Shown piece after piece: positions 35,175-45,091 of a stretch of DNA of 64,000 bases. How positions within the stretch are numbered: the first letter of the stretch is position 1; the number at the start of each line of letters is the position of its first letter. The notes under the pieces are model-generated. The model did not search any database and was not told the origin of the DNA. It was given only the letters and a program-made list of their open reading frames with translations. Origin of the DNA: Ensifer adhaerens (GTDB lineage Bacteria; Pseudomonadota; Alphaproteobacteria; Rhizobiales; Rhizobiaceae). The stretch lies in contig NZ_JABEKT010000001.1 of NCBI RefSeq assembly GCF_013283195.1, forward strand, positions 2,266,509 to 2,330,508. The letters are read 5' to 3'. The position numbers and the translations under genes are program-made.

Positions 35175-38100
35175 ATGCTGGCTGGCCTTGACCCGAAGAA
35201 GATCGTAGCGGCAACGCGTGAAGTCACGATTGGCCCGGTTCCATCAGGCGCCGAGGCGCTGGTGCTTGCCGATCTGGCCCGGGCCGGTGCGCCGGTGGCC
35301 TACATTCTCTCGGATGGCCAGCGCATTGCCGATCTGGAGCAGGTGCTGAGCTTCGTCGCTCCCGATATTCCGGTGCTGACGCTTCCGGGCTGGGATTGCC
35401 TCCCCTACGACCGGGTCTCCCCGAGTGCCGACACGTCGGCGCGCCGGCTTGCGGCGCTGAGCGCGCTCATCGCCCACCGCAAGAAGCCGCATGCAGCCAT
35501 CGTGCTGGTGACGGTCAACGCTGCCCTGCAGAAGATCTCGCCGCAGGACGTGATCGAGAGCCTTGCCTTCTCGGCCCGTCCCGGCAACCAGGTCCGCATG
35601 GACGATGTCGCGGCACGGCTGGAACGCAACGGCTTCGAGCGCGTCGCGACAGTCCGTGAAGTCGGCGAATATGCCGTGCGTGGCGGCATCCTCGACGTCT
35701 TCGTCCCCGGCAGCGGCGATCCGCTGCGGCTCGACTTCTTCGGAGACACGCTCGAGACCATCCGCTCCTTCGATCCGGCAAGCCAGCGCACGACTGGCCA
35801 GGTCCGTTCCCTCGACCTCAATCCGATGAGCGAGGTGTCGCTGACGCCGGAGACGATCAGCCACTTCCGCACGCGGTATCTGTCGCTGTTCGGTGCAACC
35901 ACCCGGGATGACGCGCTCTACCAAGCCGTTTCCGAAGGGCGCCGCTATGCCGGCATGGAGCATTGGCTGCCGCTGTTCTACGATCGCCTGGAGACCGTCT
36001 TCGACTATCTCGAGGGTTTTCGCATCGTCACCGACCATCTGGCGCGCGAAGCCGCCGCGGAACGGTCGAAGCTCATTCTCGATTACTACGACGCCCGCCA
36101 TACGGCGGCATCGCCTGGCAAGTCGCTGGCAACGCAGGGCACGCCCTACAAGCCCGTGCCGCCGGAATTCCTCTACCTGAACGCCGAAGGCTTTGCGGCT
36201 GCGCTCGCTGAGCGCAACGCCGTTCGCCTCACGCCCTTCAGCGAACAGGAAGGCGAGGCGCGCCAGGTCGTCACCCTCGACGCGCGCCAGAGCGTGCGCT
36301 GGGCGAAGACATCAGGCGAAGGCGAGGCCGAGGGTGATCGCGTCAACGTCTTTGACCAGGCGGTCAAATACATCGCCGAGAAGCGGTCCAAAGGCTCCAA
36401 GGTTATCGTCTCGGGCTGGAGCGAGGGCTCGCTCGACCGCCTGCTGCAGGTGCTGGTCGAGCACGGCCTCGGCAACATCCGCCAGATCAAGGCGATGGCC
36501 GACATCAAGACGCTGAAGCCGGGCGAAGCCGCATCCGCGGTTCTCAGTATCGAGGCCGGTTTCGAGACGGGCGATCTCGTCGTCATCGGCGAGCAGGACA
36601 TTCTCGGCGACCGCATGGTACGCCGTTCCAAGCGGCGCAAGCGCGGCGCCGACTTCATCGCCGAGGTCGCCGGTCTCGACGAGGGTAGCTACGTCGTGCA
36701 TGCCGAGCACGGCATCGGCCGCTTCGTCGGGCTGCGCACGATCGAGGCGGTCGGTGCGCCGCACGATTGCCTGGAACTGGTCTACGCCGACAATGCCAAG
36801 CTCTTCCTGCCGGTCGAGAACATCGAACTCCTGTCGCGCTACGGCTCAGAGGGGACGGATACGATCCTCGACAAGCTCGGCGGCGTCGCCTGGCAGGCCC
36901 GCAAGGCCAAGCTCAAGAAGCGCCTGCTCGATATGGCAGGTGGCCTCATCCGCATCGCGGCCGAGCGCCACACCCGCCACGCTCACGTGCTTGTCGCCCA
37001 GGACGGCACCTACGATGAATTCGTTGCGCGCTTCCCCTATGACGAGACCGAGGACCAGTTGAGCTCGATCGATGCCGTGCGCGAGGATCTCGGTAGCGGC
37101 CGGCCGATGGACCGGCTCGTCTGCGGCGACGTCGGCTTCGGCAAGACGGAGGTTGCGCTGCGGGCAGCTTTCATCGCCGCGATGAACGGCGTTCAGGTTG
37201 CCGTCGTCGTGCCAACGACGCTGCTGGCGCGGCAGCATTTCAAGACCTTCACGGAGCGCTTCCGTGGCTTGCCGATCCGTATCCAGCAGGCATCGCGCCT
37301 GGTGGGCTCCAAGGAACTGGCGCTGACCAAGAAGGAAGTCGCCGACGGCAAGACCGACGTCGTGGTCGGCACCCACGCCCTGCTCGGAACATCCGTCAAC
37401 TTCGCCAATCTCGGCCTGCTCATCATCGACGAGGAACAGCACTTCGGCGTCAAGCACAAGGAGCGGCTGAAGGACCTGAAGTCGGATGTTCACGTGCTGA
37501 CGCTGTCGGCAACACCGATCCCTCGGACGCTGCAACTGGCGCTGACAGGCGTGCGCGAACTGTCGCTGATCACGACACCGCCGGTCGACCGCATGGCGGT
37601 GCGCACCTTCATCTCACCGTTCGACGCGCTGGTGATCCGCGAGACCTTGATGCGCGAGCATTATCGTGGCGGCCAGAGCTTCTATGTCTGCCCGCGGCTC
37701 AGCGACCTCTCGGAGATCCATGATTTCCTGAAATCCGACGTGCCGGAACTGAAGGTCGCCGTCGCTCATGGTCAGATGCCGGCGACCGAACTCGAAGATA
37801 TCATGAACGCCTTCTATGAGGGCCGCTTCGACGTGCTGCTCTCGACGACGATCGTCGAATCAGGTCTCGACGTGCCGACAGCCAATACCTTGATCGTGCA
37901 TCGCGCCGACATGTTCGGCCTGGCGCAGCTCTATCAGTTGCGCGGTCGCGTCGGGCGGTCGAAGGTGCGCGCCTTCGCGCTGTTTACCTTGCCCGTCAAC
38001 AAGACGCTGACCACGACGGCAGAACGGCGACTGAAGGTTCTTCAGTCGCTGGATACGCTGGGTGCCGGATTCCAGCTGGCAAGCCACGACCTCGATATCC

Positions 38101-38684
38101 GCGGCGCCGGCAATTTGCTCGGCGAAGAGCAGTCCGGCCATATCAAGGAAGTCGGTTTCGAGCTCTACCAGCAGATGCTCGAGGAGGCCGTTGCCGAACT
38201 CAAGGGCGAGGAAGAGGTCCACGACACCGGCTGGTCGCCGCAAATCTCCGTCGGCACGCCGGTGATGATCCCGGAACACTACGTACCGGACCTCCATCTT
38301 CGGCTTGGCCTCTACCGCCGTCTGGGCGAATTGACAGACCTCAAGGAAATTGACGGCTTCGGCGCAGAAATGATCGACCGCTTCGGTCCGCTGCCGATCG
38401 AAGTGCAGCACCTCTTGAAGATCGTCTATATCAAGTCACTCTGCCGCACAGCCAATGTCGAAAAGCTCGACGCCGGTCCGAAGGGCGTCGTCGTCCAGCT
38501 TCGCAACAAGGAATTTCCAAACCCGGCGGCGCTGGTCGGCTACATCGCCAAGCAGGGCACGTTGGCGAAGATCAGAGCGGACCACAGCATCTTCTTCCAG
38601 CGCGAGTTGGTGACGCCGGAAAAACGCCTCTCGGGGGCAGCGACGGTGATGACACAACTGGCCGGGTTGGCAAAGCAGGCCTAG
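35175..38684 (+). CDS. mfd: Transcription-repair coupling factor Mfd
   Basis: 1169 residues. Translocase that removes RNA polymerase stalled at lesions and recruits UvrA. Order: UvrB-like N-terminal module (to about 340, with LPGWDCLPYDRVSP), RNA-polymerase-interacting domain (about 490-600, SYVVHAEHGIGRFVG), RecG-like helicase motor with Walker A CGDVGFGKTEVALRAA and IIDEEQHFGVKHKE, TTIVESGLDVPTANT and QLRGRVGRS, then the TRCF C-terminal domain (LRLGLYRRL). Complete and of normal length. Confidence 0.97.
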   Translation: MLAGLDPKKIVAATREVTIGPVPSGAEALVLADLARAGAPVAYILSDGQRIADLEQVLSFVAPDIPVLTLPGWDCLPYDRVSPSADTSARRLAALSALIAHRKKPHAAIVLVTVNAALQKISPQDVIESLAFSARPGNQVRMDDVAARLERNGFERVATVREVGEYAVRGGILDVFVPGSGDPLRLDFFGDTLETIRSFDPASQRTTGQVRSLDLNPMSEVSLTPETISHFRTRYLSLFGATTRDDALYQAVSEGRRYAGMEHWLPLFYDRLETVFDYLEGFRIVTDHLAREAAAERSKLILDYYDARHTAASPGKSLATQGTPYKPVPPEFLYLNAEGFAAALAERNAVRLTPFSEQEGEARQVVTLDARQSVRWAKTSGEGEAEGDRVNVFDQAVKYIAEKRSKGSKVIVSGWSEGSLDRLLQVLVEHGLGNIRQIKAMADIKTLKPGEAASAVLSIEAGFETGDLVVIGEQDILGDRMVRRSKRRKRGADFIAEVAGLDEGSYVVHAEHGIGRFVGLRTIEAVGAPHDCLELVYADNAKLFLPVENIELLSRYGSEGTDTILDKLGGVAWQARKAKLKKRLLDMAGGLIRIAAERHTRHAHVLVAQDGTYDEFVARFPYDETEDQLSSIDAVREDLGSGRPMDRLVCGDVGFGKTEVALRAAFIAAMNGVQVAVVVPTTLLARQHFKTFTERFRGLPIRIQQASRLVGSKELALTKKEVADGKTDVVVGTHALLGTSVNFANLGLLIIDEEQHFGVKHKERLKDLKSDVHVLTLSATPIPRTLQLALTGVRELSLITTPPVDRMAVRTFISPFDALVIRETLMREHYRGGQSFYVCPRLSDLSEIHDFLKSDVPELKVAVAHGQMPATELEDIMNAFYEGRFDVLLSTTIVESGLDVPTANTLIVHRADMFGLAQLYQLRGRVGRSKVRAFALFTLPVNKTLTTTAERRLKVLQSLDTLGAGFQLASHDLDIRGAGNLLGEEQSGHIKEVGFELYQQMLEEAVAELKGEEEVHDTGWSPQISVGTPVMIPEHYVPDLHLRLGLYRRLGELTDLKEIDGFGAEMIDRFGPLPIEVQHLLKIVYIKSLCRTANVEKLDAGPKGVVVQLRNKEFPNPAALVGYIAKQGTLAKIRADHSIFFQRELVTPEKRLSGAATVMTQLAGLAKQA

Positions 38685-38720
38685 CCTCCAACACAAGACC
38701 GGCTGTCGAGCGAAAGCTAT

Positions 38721-38743
38721 CACCGCGTCGGTCCGACGCGGTG
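38721..38743. repeat. Palindrome after mfd
   Basis: CACCGCGTCGG / CCGACGCGGTG, 11-base perfect arms around one central base, 36 bases after the mfd stop and before a convergent gene. No T run. The core GCGTCGGTCCG recurs at 62379, also at a gene end. Confidence 0.55.
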
Positions 38744-38806
38744 CTGGCGCTGTTGATCTGCGGGATATTTCTCGTGCTGTCGGCGTTGTTGGTCCGGATC
38801 GAGGGA

Positions 38807-39463
38807 TCAGGCCGTGGCTTTCAGCTGGGCGATTTCGCGAAGTGCGTTGCTCAATACCTCGACCGATTGCGCCCCCATCACGGCATACTGCCCGTCGATG
38901 ATGAAACAGGGGACGCCGGTTACACCCATCTCGCGCGCCATGCCGATCTCTTCCTTTACGGCATCCTTGTCGGCGTCCGAATTGAGAAGGGCGGCGATAA
39001 CAGGCCGGTCGAGTCCGGCGTCTGCGGCGATATCGAGCAGCACCGCGTGATCGCCGACATTGCGGCCTTCCTCGAAGTTCGCCTTGAAGAGCAGGCTGAC
39101 GACGGCCGATTGCGCCGCATCGCCATGGGTGGCGGCCCAGCGGATGAGCCGGTGCGCGTCGAGCGTATTGGGGCTGATCTTCACGGCATCGAAATCGAAC
39201 GCGATGCCATCGGTATGGCCAAGCGCGCGTAGCATTTCATGCGCCTTGTCTACCGCTTCCTGACCACCAAGCTTGGCGGCAAGATGCTGCTTGTGGTCCA
39301 CACCTTCCGGCGGCAGGTCCGGATTGAGCTGGTAAGGCCGCCATTGCACCGCCACCTGCAGCTCCGCGCCGACATTGGCCACGGCCTGGTCGAGCCTCGC
39401 CTTTCCGAGATAGCACCACGGGCAGACGACGTCGGAGACGATATCGATGCTGACGGTTTGCAT
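38807..39463 (-). CDS. DsbA-family oxidoreductase (FrnE-like)
   Basis: 218 residues. Thioredoxin-fold DsbA-like protein with CPWC at residues 14-17 and the cis-proline loop GVTGVPCFII near residue 170, separated by the usual helical insertion. No signal peptide, so a cytoplasmic protein of the FrnE/2-hydroxychromene isomerase-related group, thought to be a thiol oxidoreductase or isomerase. ATG 39463 puts the first beta strand at residue 3; an in-frame ATG at 39514 adds residues unlike the family. Confidence 0.88.
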   Translation of the reverse strand: MQTVSIDIVSDVVCPWCYLGKARLDQAVANVGAELQVAVQWRPYQLNPDLPPEGVDHKQHLAAKLGGQEAVDKAHEMLRALGHTDGIAFDFDAVKISPNTLDAHRLIRWAATHGDAAQSAVVSLLFKANFEEGRNVGDHAVLLDIAADAGLDRPVIAALLNSDADKDAVKEEIGMAREMGVTGVPCFIIDGQYAVMGAQSVEVLSNALREIAQLKATA

Positions 39464-39552
39464 GGTGCTGGTGCCTTTCCTGTTGGCCAAAGCTGCGAGA
39501 TAAGCCGGTTCCATCCGGCTTTCAATGCGTTACCAAAAGGGAACCGCCCCTT

Positions 39553-41367
39553 TTACTGGGCGTTTTCGTCCCACCATGCCGGCAACTGGTAGCCGTAGAG
39601 CGGCACGGTCGCCGGGCGAGCGATATGCTTGCGCCTGGCGACCCACTGTGCGTCCAGATGGTAAAGTGGCACCAGATAGGAATTGTTGACCAGCAACCGG
39701 TCATGCGCCCTGACCGCGGCGGTGAAATCCTCGGACGTTCTGGCCTGCAGGATGTTTTCAACCATCCGGTCGACCTCCTTGTCGGCGACGCCGGCAAAAT
39801 TGTCGCTGCCCTGGCGGTCGCGTGACTGGGACGTCCAGCGGCCGACCTGCTCGACGCCAGGCGACAGCGTCGACGGGAACGACTTGATGATGACGTCGTA
39901 GTCGAAGGACTGGCTGCGCTGCTGGTACTGCGAATCGTCGACGGTGCGCACCGTGGCCTTGATGCCGAGCGGCGCCAGGAAGCGCTGGTAGGCAAGGGCG
40001 ATCTTCTCCTGACCGGCATTCTGGCTCATGATCTCGAAGGCGAGCGGCGCGCCGTTGGCGTCAACCATCTTGCCGTCCTTGATCTGATAGCCGGCCTCGC
40101 GCAGCAGCGAGACGGCCACGCGCAGCACGTTGCGGTCGCGCCCCGATGCATCCGTCACCGGCAGGCGATAGGTGCCGTCGAGGATTGCCGGGTTGATGTG
40201 CTCGCGTGCATCGCCGATCAAACCGAGTTCACGGTCGTCGGCAGCGGCACCCAGAAACGAAAGCGTCGAGTTCTGCCAGTAGCTCTGGGTGCGGGTGTAG
40301 GCGCTGTCGAACAGGTTCTTGTTTACCCACTCGAAGTCGAAGACCAGCGCCAAGCCCTGGCGGAGCTTGAGGTTGTCGAACATCGGCTTGCGTGTGTTGA
40401 AGACGATGCCGAGCATACCGGAGGGCGTCTTCGGGGTGAATGTCTCCTTGACGACGTCACCGGAGCGAACCGCAGGAAAGTCGTAGCCGCGGGCCCATTT
40501 GGTGGCGCTGCCTTCGGGGTAGATGTCGATCTCGCCCTTCTTGAAGGCTTCGAACAGGGAGTTCTCCTGCAGGAAGTACTCGACGGAGATCTCGTCGTAA
40601 TTGTCGAAGCCGACTTTGGAAGGAAGGGTCTTTGCCCAATAGTCCGGGTTGCGGCGGTAGACGATGCGTTCGCCGGGCTTTACCTCGGCAACGCGATAAG
40701 GGCCTGAACCAAGTGGGGCTTTAAGTGTTGTCTGGTCAAACGTCGCCACGTCGGTCGCGTGTTTCGGCAGGACCGGAGAGAGCCCAAGCAGCAGCGGCAG
40801 TTCGCGATCGGCGTCTTCGGTGAAGGTGAAACGGACGCTGAGGTCGCCGACCTTCTCGAGCTTGGCCACCTTCGCCATTCGGTTGGCAAAGGGCACGCGC
40901 CCCTTGTCGCGCATCAGTTCGAAGGTGAAGATGACATCGTCTGCGGTTACCGGCTGCCCGTCAGCCCAGCGCGCGGCCGGATTAATATTGAACTGAATGA
41001 ACGTCCGGTCGTCGTCCCATTCCACCGACTGGGCCAGCAGACCGTACATGGTGAAGGGTTCGTCGCGGGAGCGCTGCATCAGTGATTCGTAGACGAGATT
41101 GCCGTATTCCGGATCCCACATACCGCGCGCCGTCGTGCGCATGCTCTTCAGGATGAACGGATTGAGGCTGTCGAAGGTCCCGACCACGCCGTAGGAGATC
41201 TTGCCGCCCTTCTTCACATCGGGATTGACGTACGGGAAATGCTTGTAGTCCGCCGGCAGCGCGGGCTCGCCATGCATGGAAATGGCGTGTACGGGAGCGG
41301 CCATCGCGGCATCGCCAAATGCGGTTGCGGCCAACAGGATGGCCAGACCGGAAAGAATTGTGCGCAA
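39553..41367 (-). CDS. YejA-like extracellular solute-binding protein (family 5)
   Basis: 604 residues. Signal peptide 1-23 (cleaved near AMAAP) and a full SBP_bac_5 fold. Sequence around GGKISYGVVGTFDSLNPFILK, ARWADGQPVTADDVIFTFE and the C-terminal PLYGYQLPAWWDENAQ matches YejA, the periplasmic receptor of the YejABEF importer (microcin C-like and other peptides). No permease or ATPase gene is next to it on either side, so it is an orphan receptor or supplies a transporter encoded elsewhere. Divergent from ialB. Confidence 0.87.
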   Translation of the reverse strand: MRTILSGLAILLAATAFGDAAMAAPVHAISMHGEPALPADYKHFPYVNPDVKKGGKISYGVVGTFDSLNPFILKSMRTTARGMWDPEYGNLVYESLMQRSRDEPFTMYGLLAQSVEWDDDRTFIQFNINPAARWADGQPVTADDVIFTFELMRDKGRVPFANRMAKVAKLEKVGDLSVRFTFTEDADRELPLLLGLSPVLPKHATDVATFDQTTLKAPLGSGPYRVAEVKPGERIVYRRNPDYWAKTLPSKVGFDNYDEISVEYFLQENSLFEAFKKGEIDIYPEGSATKWARGYDFPAVRSGDVVKETFTPKTPSGMLGIVFNTRKPMFDNLKLRQGLALVFDFEWVNKNLFDSAYTRTQSYWQNSTLSFLGAAADDRELGLIGDAREHINPAILDGTYRLPVTDASGRDRNVLRVAVSLLREAGYQIKDGKMVDANGAPLAFEIMSQNAGQEKIALAYQRFLAPLGIKATVRTVDDSQYQQRSQSFDYDVIIKSFPSTLSPGVEQVGRWTSQSRDRQGSDNFAGVADKEVDRMVENILQARTSEDFTAAVRAHDRLLVNNSYLVPLYHLDAQWVARRKHIARPATVPLYGYQLPAWWDENAQ

Positions 41368-41638
41368 CGTTATCTCCAGTGAAGTGGCAAACGGCCGATT
41401 CCCGGCACGTTACCAATGCCGGTCGACAATTCCAACCGACGCTATACGCAAATTCCGGCGGGCAAGAGGTCAAAAAAAAGCAAGAAACACTGGATAAACC
41501 GCACGAGCCAATGTAACAGGTGTTTCCGGAAACGGGGTCATGCATTTGCCTTATTTGGCCAACAGGACAACGGCGGCTGACGATACTCACCTGCGGAACG
41601 AATTGTTCCGTTACCGGATTTCAGGAGACGGAATCACA

Positions 41639-42268
41639 ATGTTCTTCAAGTCGAACTTCACCAAACGTGCGGGTCTGGCAACGCTGGCGCTCTCGGTAGC
41701 AGCTGCGGGCGTCCCGGGCGTCGCATCTGCCCAGCAGGCTGGTGGCAAGCCTCCGCAGGGTTGGTTCAAGGTCTGCACCAAGCAGGAAGACAACGATGTC
41801 TGCATCGTTCAGAACCTCTTGACGGCAAACAACGGTCAGCTCCTGACCGCAGTTGGCCTCATCACCGTATCGGGCAAGGTCAACCGCAAGGTTCTGCAGG
41901 TTTCCGTGCCGTCCGCGCGACTGATCCCGACCGGCGTCCAGATGCAGATCGACGGCGGCAAGCCGGTGAAGCTCGACTACGCTATCTGCATGCCGGACAA
42001 GTGCGTGGCTGAAGCTCCGCTGTCTGACCAGCTGATCGCAAGCCTGAAGAAGGGCAATGAGGTGGTCTTCACCTCCGTCAACTTCCAGCGCGCACCGAAC
42101 CCGATCAAGATGGGTCTTGAAGGCTTTACCGGTATTTTCGACGGCGAGCCGATCGAGCAATCGCAGCTTGAAGAGCGTCAGCGCCTGCTGCAGGAAGAAA
42201 TGCAGAAGAAGGCTGAAGACGCGCGCAAGAAGCTTGAAGAGGCCCAGAAGGCCGCCAAGCAGAACTAA
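41639..42268 (+). CDS. ialB: Invasion-associated locus B (IalB) family protein
   Basis: 209 residues. Signal peptide 1-30 (ends VASAQQ), then an IalB domain: GWFKVCTKQEDNDVCIVQN with paired cysteines and YAICMPDKCVAEAPL, suggesting two disulphides in the periplasm. The last 40 residues are a charged coiled coil (EERQRLLQEEMQKKAEDARK). In Bartonella IalB aids erythrocyte entry; in free-living rhizobia its role is unknown. ATG 41639 follows CAGGAGACGG, which decides the start over an upstream ATG at 41540. A strong terminator follows. Confidence 0.9.
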   Translation: MFFKSNFTKRAGLATLALSVAAAGVPGVASAQQAGGKPPQGWFKVCTKQEDNDVCIVQNLLTANNGQLLTAVGLITVSGKVNRKVLQVSVPSARLIPTGVQMQIDGGKPVKLDYAICMPDKCVAEAPLSDQLIASLKKGNEVVFTSVNFQRAPNPIKMGLEGFTGIFDGEPIEQSQLEERQRLLQEEMQKKAEDARKKLEEAQKAAKQN

Positions 42269-42294
42269 GCGCTTCGGCTCTTTCGAGAATAAAA

Positions 42295-42325
42295 GAAACG
42301 CCCGGACGATGTCCGGGCGTTTTTC
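42295..42325. terminator. Bidirectional terminator between ialB and hspQ
   Basis: Inverted repeat AAACGCCCGGAC / GTCCGGGCGTTT with a three-base loop, followed by TTCATTTG on the plus strand and TCTTTTATT on the minus strand. Lies between convergent ialB and hspQ. Confidence 0.85.
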
Positions 42326-42392
42326 ATTTGAGCGAGTGCCGACGGCGCGGTTTCCAGAGTATCCCCAGTGCGTTTATCCGAACGCACGGCCC

Positions 42393-42722
42393 TTAGTGGC
42401 GGAACGTGACCTTGGGCTTGTAGTGCCCGATATCGTCCTTTTCGAACAGGGCGTCGACCTGAGCGTGGCGGATCGGCCGATCGCTCTCGTCGGAAACCAG
42501 GTTCTGCTCGGACACGTAGGCGACATACTCGCTGTCGTCGTTCTCGGCGAACAGGTGGTAGAAGGGTTGATCCTTGCTTGGGCGGATCTCCTGCGGAATG
42601 GCATTCCACCACTCCTCGGTGTTTGCGTATTCCGGGTCGACGTCGAAGACGACGCCGCGGAACGGGAAAACCCGATGGCGAACCACCTGTCCGATCTCGA
42701 ATTTCGCGTTTCTCTGTTTCAT
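42393..42722 (-). CDS. hspQ: HspQ (YccV-like) family protein
   Basis: 109 residues, cytoplasmic. Family segments KFEIGQVVRHRVFPFRGVVFDVDP, EIRPSKDQPFYHL and VAYVSEQNL are present. HspQ binds hemimethylated oriC DNA in vitro and stimulates Lon in enterics. ATG 42722 gives the standard MKQRNAKF start; ATG 42734 would sit directly on the AAGG ribosome-binding sequence and is unlikely. Monocistronic, facing ialB. Confidence 0.9.
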   Translation of the reverse strand: MKQRNAKFEIGQVVRHRVFPFRGVVFDVDPEYANTEEWWNAIPQEIRPSKDQPFYHLFAENDDSEYVAYVSEQNLVSDESDRPIRHAQVDALFEKDDIGHYKPKVTFRH

Positions 42723-42842
42723 GACGCAACACATCCTTTCAAGGGATTATCTGGGTTGCCAAACCCAAAACATCAATAGGGTGTCATGCACGGCTTCGTG
42801 TACGCCTTCCTGGCCTTCCTGTTTCCCGCTGCAGCGTGGTTG

Positions 42843-42885
42843 AAAAAAACAAGCCGGCGAGGGTCCCTTGAACCCCGCCGGCTTG
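42843..42885 (-). terminator. Intrinsic terminator of glnA
   Basis: Arms CAAGCCGGCG (42850-42859) and CGCCGGCTTG (42876-42885); read leftward the stem is followed by seven T. It lies 50 bases after the glnA stop. Confidence 0.88.
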
Positions 42886-42934
42886 CCGCGTCGCTTGCGG
42901 ACCGGTGCGGCATCCGCCGCCCGGCCCATCGGTC

Positions 42935-44344
42935 TTAGACCGAGTAGTACATGTCGTACTCGACCGGGTGCGGGGTCATTTCGTAACGCATGACTTCCTG
43001 CATCTTCAGCTCGATGAAGGAATCGATCTGATCGTCGTCGAACACGCCGCCGGCGGTCAGGTACTTGCGATCCTTGTCGAGGCTTTCGAGCGCTTCGCGC
43101 AGCGAGCCGCAGACGGTCGGGATCTTCTTCAGTTCCTTCGGCGGCAGGTCATAGAGGTCCTTGTCCATGGCCTTGCCCGGATGCAGCTTGTTCTTGATGC
43201 CGTCGAGGCCGGCCATCAGCATCGCTGCGAAGGCGAGGTAGGGGTTTGCGGTCGGATCCGGGAAGCGGACTTCGACGCGCTTGGCCTTCGGGTTGGTGCC
43301 GAACGGAATGCGGCACGAGGCCGAGCGGTTGCGCGCGGAGTAGGCGAGCAGAACCGGCGCTTCATAGCCGGGGACGAGGCGCTTGTAGGAGTTCGTCGAC
43401 GGGTTGGTAAACGCGTTCAGCGACTTGGCATGCTTGATGATGCCGCCGATGAAGTAGAGGCACGATTCCGACAGGCCCGCATATTCGTCGCCGGCGAAGG
43501 TCGGCTTGCCGTCCTTCCAGATCGACAGGTGCACGTGCATGCCCGAACCGTTGTCGCCGAAGATCGGCTTCGGCATGAAGGTTGCGGTCTTGCCATAGGC
43601 GTTCGCGACCTGGTGCACGACGTACTTGTAGATCTGCATCTTGTCGGCGTTGCGAACCAGAGCGTCGAACTTGACGCCGAGTTCGTGCTGGGCAGCGGCG
43701 ACTTCATGGTGATGCTTTTCGACCGTGACGCCCATTTCGGACAGGACCGTCAGCATCTCGGAGCGCATGTCCTGGCAGCTATCGATCGGCGGAACCGGGA
43801 AGTAACCGCCCTTGACGCGCGGACGGTGGCCGAGGTTGCCGGTCTCATAGTCGGTGTCGTCGTTAGACGGCAGTTCCGAGGAGTCGAGCTTGAAACCGGT
43901 GTTATAAGGATCAGCCTTGTACTTGACGTCGTCGAAGACGAAGAATTCGGCTTCCGGGCCGACGAAGACGGTGTCGCCGATACCCGATGCCTTGAGGTAG
44001 GCTTCGGCCTTTTTCGCCGTGCCGCGCGGGTCGCGGTTGTAGGCTTCGCCCGAGACCGGATCGAGAATGTCGCAGATGATGACCATCGTCGACTGCGCGA
44101 AGAACGGGTCCATATGCGCTGTTTCCGGGTCGGGCATCAGCACCATGTCGGACTCGTTGATGGCCTTCCAGCCGCCAATCGAGGAGCCGTCGAACATGAC
44201 GCCATCGGCGAACATGTCTTCGTCGACACAGACGACATCCATCGTTACGTGCTGCAGCTTGCCCTTGGGGTCGGTAAAGCGCAGGTCGACGAACTTGACG
44301 TCGTTGTCCTTGATTTGCTTCAGAATATCGCTTGCAGTCGTCAT
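42935..44344 (-). CDS. glnA: Glutamine synthetase type I
   Basis: 469 residues, the length of GSI dodecameric enzymes. Condenses glutamate and ammonia with ATP. Signatures: [16 protein letters not shown] near residue 50, the ATP-binding [14 protein letters not shown] and the C-terminal NRSASCRIP. Tyr398 in DLYDLPPKE corresponds to the adenylylated tyrosine, so activity should be controlled by GlnE as well as by transcription. 65 bases downstream of glnB, forming the usual rhizobial glnBA operon. Confidence 0.98.
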   Translation of the reverse strand: MTTASDILKQIKDNDVKFVDLRFTDPKGKLQHVTMDVVCVDEDMFADGVMFDGSSIGGWKAINESDMVLMPDPETAHMDPFFAQSTMVIICDILDPVSGEAYNRDPRGTAKKAEAYLKASGIGDTVFVGPEAEFFVFDDVKYKADPYNTGFKLDSSELPSNDDTDYETGNLGHRPRVKGGYFPVPPIDSCQDMRSEMLTVLSEMGVTVEKHHHEVAAAQHELGVKFDALVRNADKMQIYKYVVHQVANAYGKTATFMPKPIFGDNGSGMHVHLSIWKDGKPTFAGDEYAGLSESCLYFIGGIIKHAKSLNAFTNPSTNSYKRLVPGYEAPVLLAYSARNRSASCRIPFGTNPKAKRVEVRFPDPTANPYLAFAAMLMAGLDGIKNKLHPGKAMDKDLYDLPPKELKKIPTVCGSLREALESLDKDRKYLTAGGVFDDDQIDSFIELKMQEVMRYEMTPHPVEYDMYYSV

Positions 44345-44409
44345 TTTCCGTAATTCCCTGTGTGAGATGACGAGGTTTTAAGGTGAAAGGGCCGGGCGGC
44401 CCTTGAGGA

Positions 44410-44802
<393 letters not shown>

Positions 44803-44808
44803 TCAATA

Positions 44809-44824
44809 TGCACGTTGCATGCCA
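44809..44824 (-). promoter_or_regulatory. Candidate sigma-54 promoter of glnBA
   Basis: Minus-strand TGGCATGCAACGTGCA holds GG and GC separated by exactly ten bases, the defining -24/-12 spacing, and matches TGGCAC-N5-TTGCA at most positions. A start site near 44798 would give a leader of about 50 bases. Sigma-54 control of glnBA under NtrC is established in other rhizobia. Confidence 0.65.
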
Positions 44825-45016
44825 GTTTTTCTGCAAAATGATTGCCGAAGAGCAAAATTTCTTGGGATTGAGCGATGGTGACTGCATTCCATGCCTTTGG
44901 CTTCGGTCGATCTGCCTATTTTTTGTAAGGTTTCTGCCCAGCTTGTTCGGTTTGGGTCGAGGGTCGTGGCATCTGCACCGGGAAAGCACGTTATTTGAGC
45001 AACAAATATGTGCAAA

Positions 45017-45033
45017 TGCATCATTGGTGAGCA
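45017..45033. promoter_or_regulatory. Candidate NtrC-binding site
   Basis: TGCATCATTGGTGAGCA agrees at 12 of 17 positions, by my count, with the enteric NtrC site TGCACCATTTTGGTGCA, keeping TGCA and GCA ends at the right spacing. It lies about 220 bases upstream of the predicted glnBA start, within enhancer range, and 58 bases before the divergent nnr start. Confidence 0.4.
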
Positions 45034-45091
45034 ATCCGTAATCCGTGGACACCACTTGCCGCGGGCTGATGGACGGGGGTAAGTCTGGACC

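Noticed and set aside
42723-42760. CCCTTGAA upstream of hspQ, matching a heat-shock sigma factor -35 element
   Set aside because: It is about 25 bases before the start codon, so transcription would begin inside the gene; probably chance.
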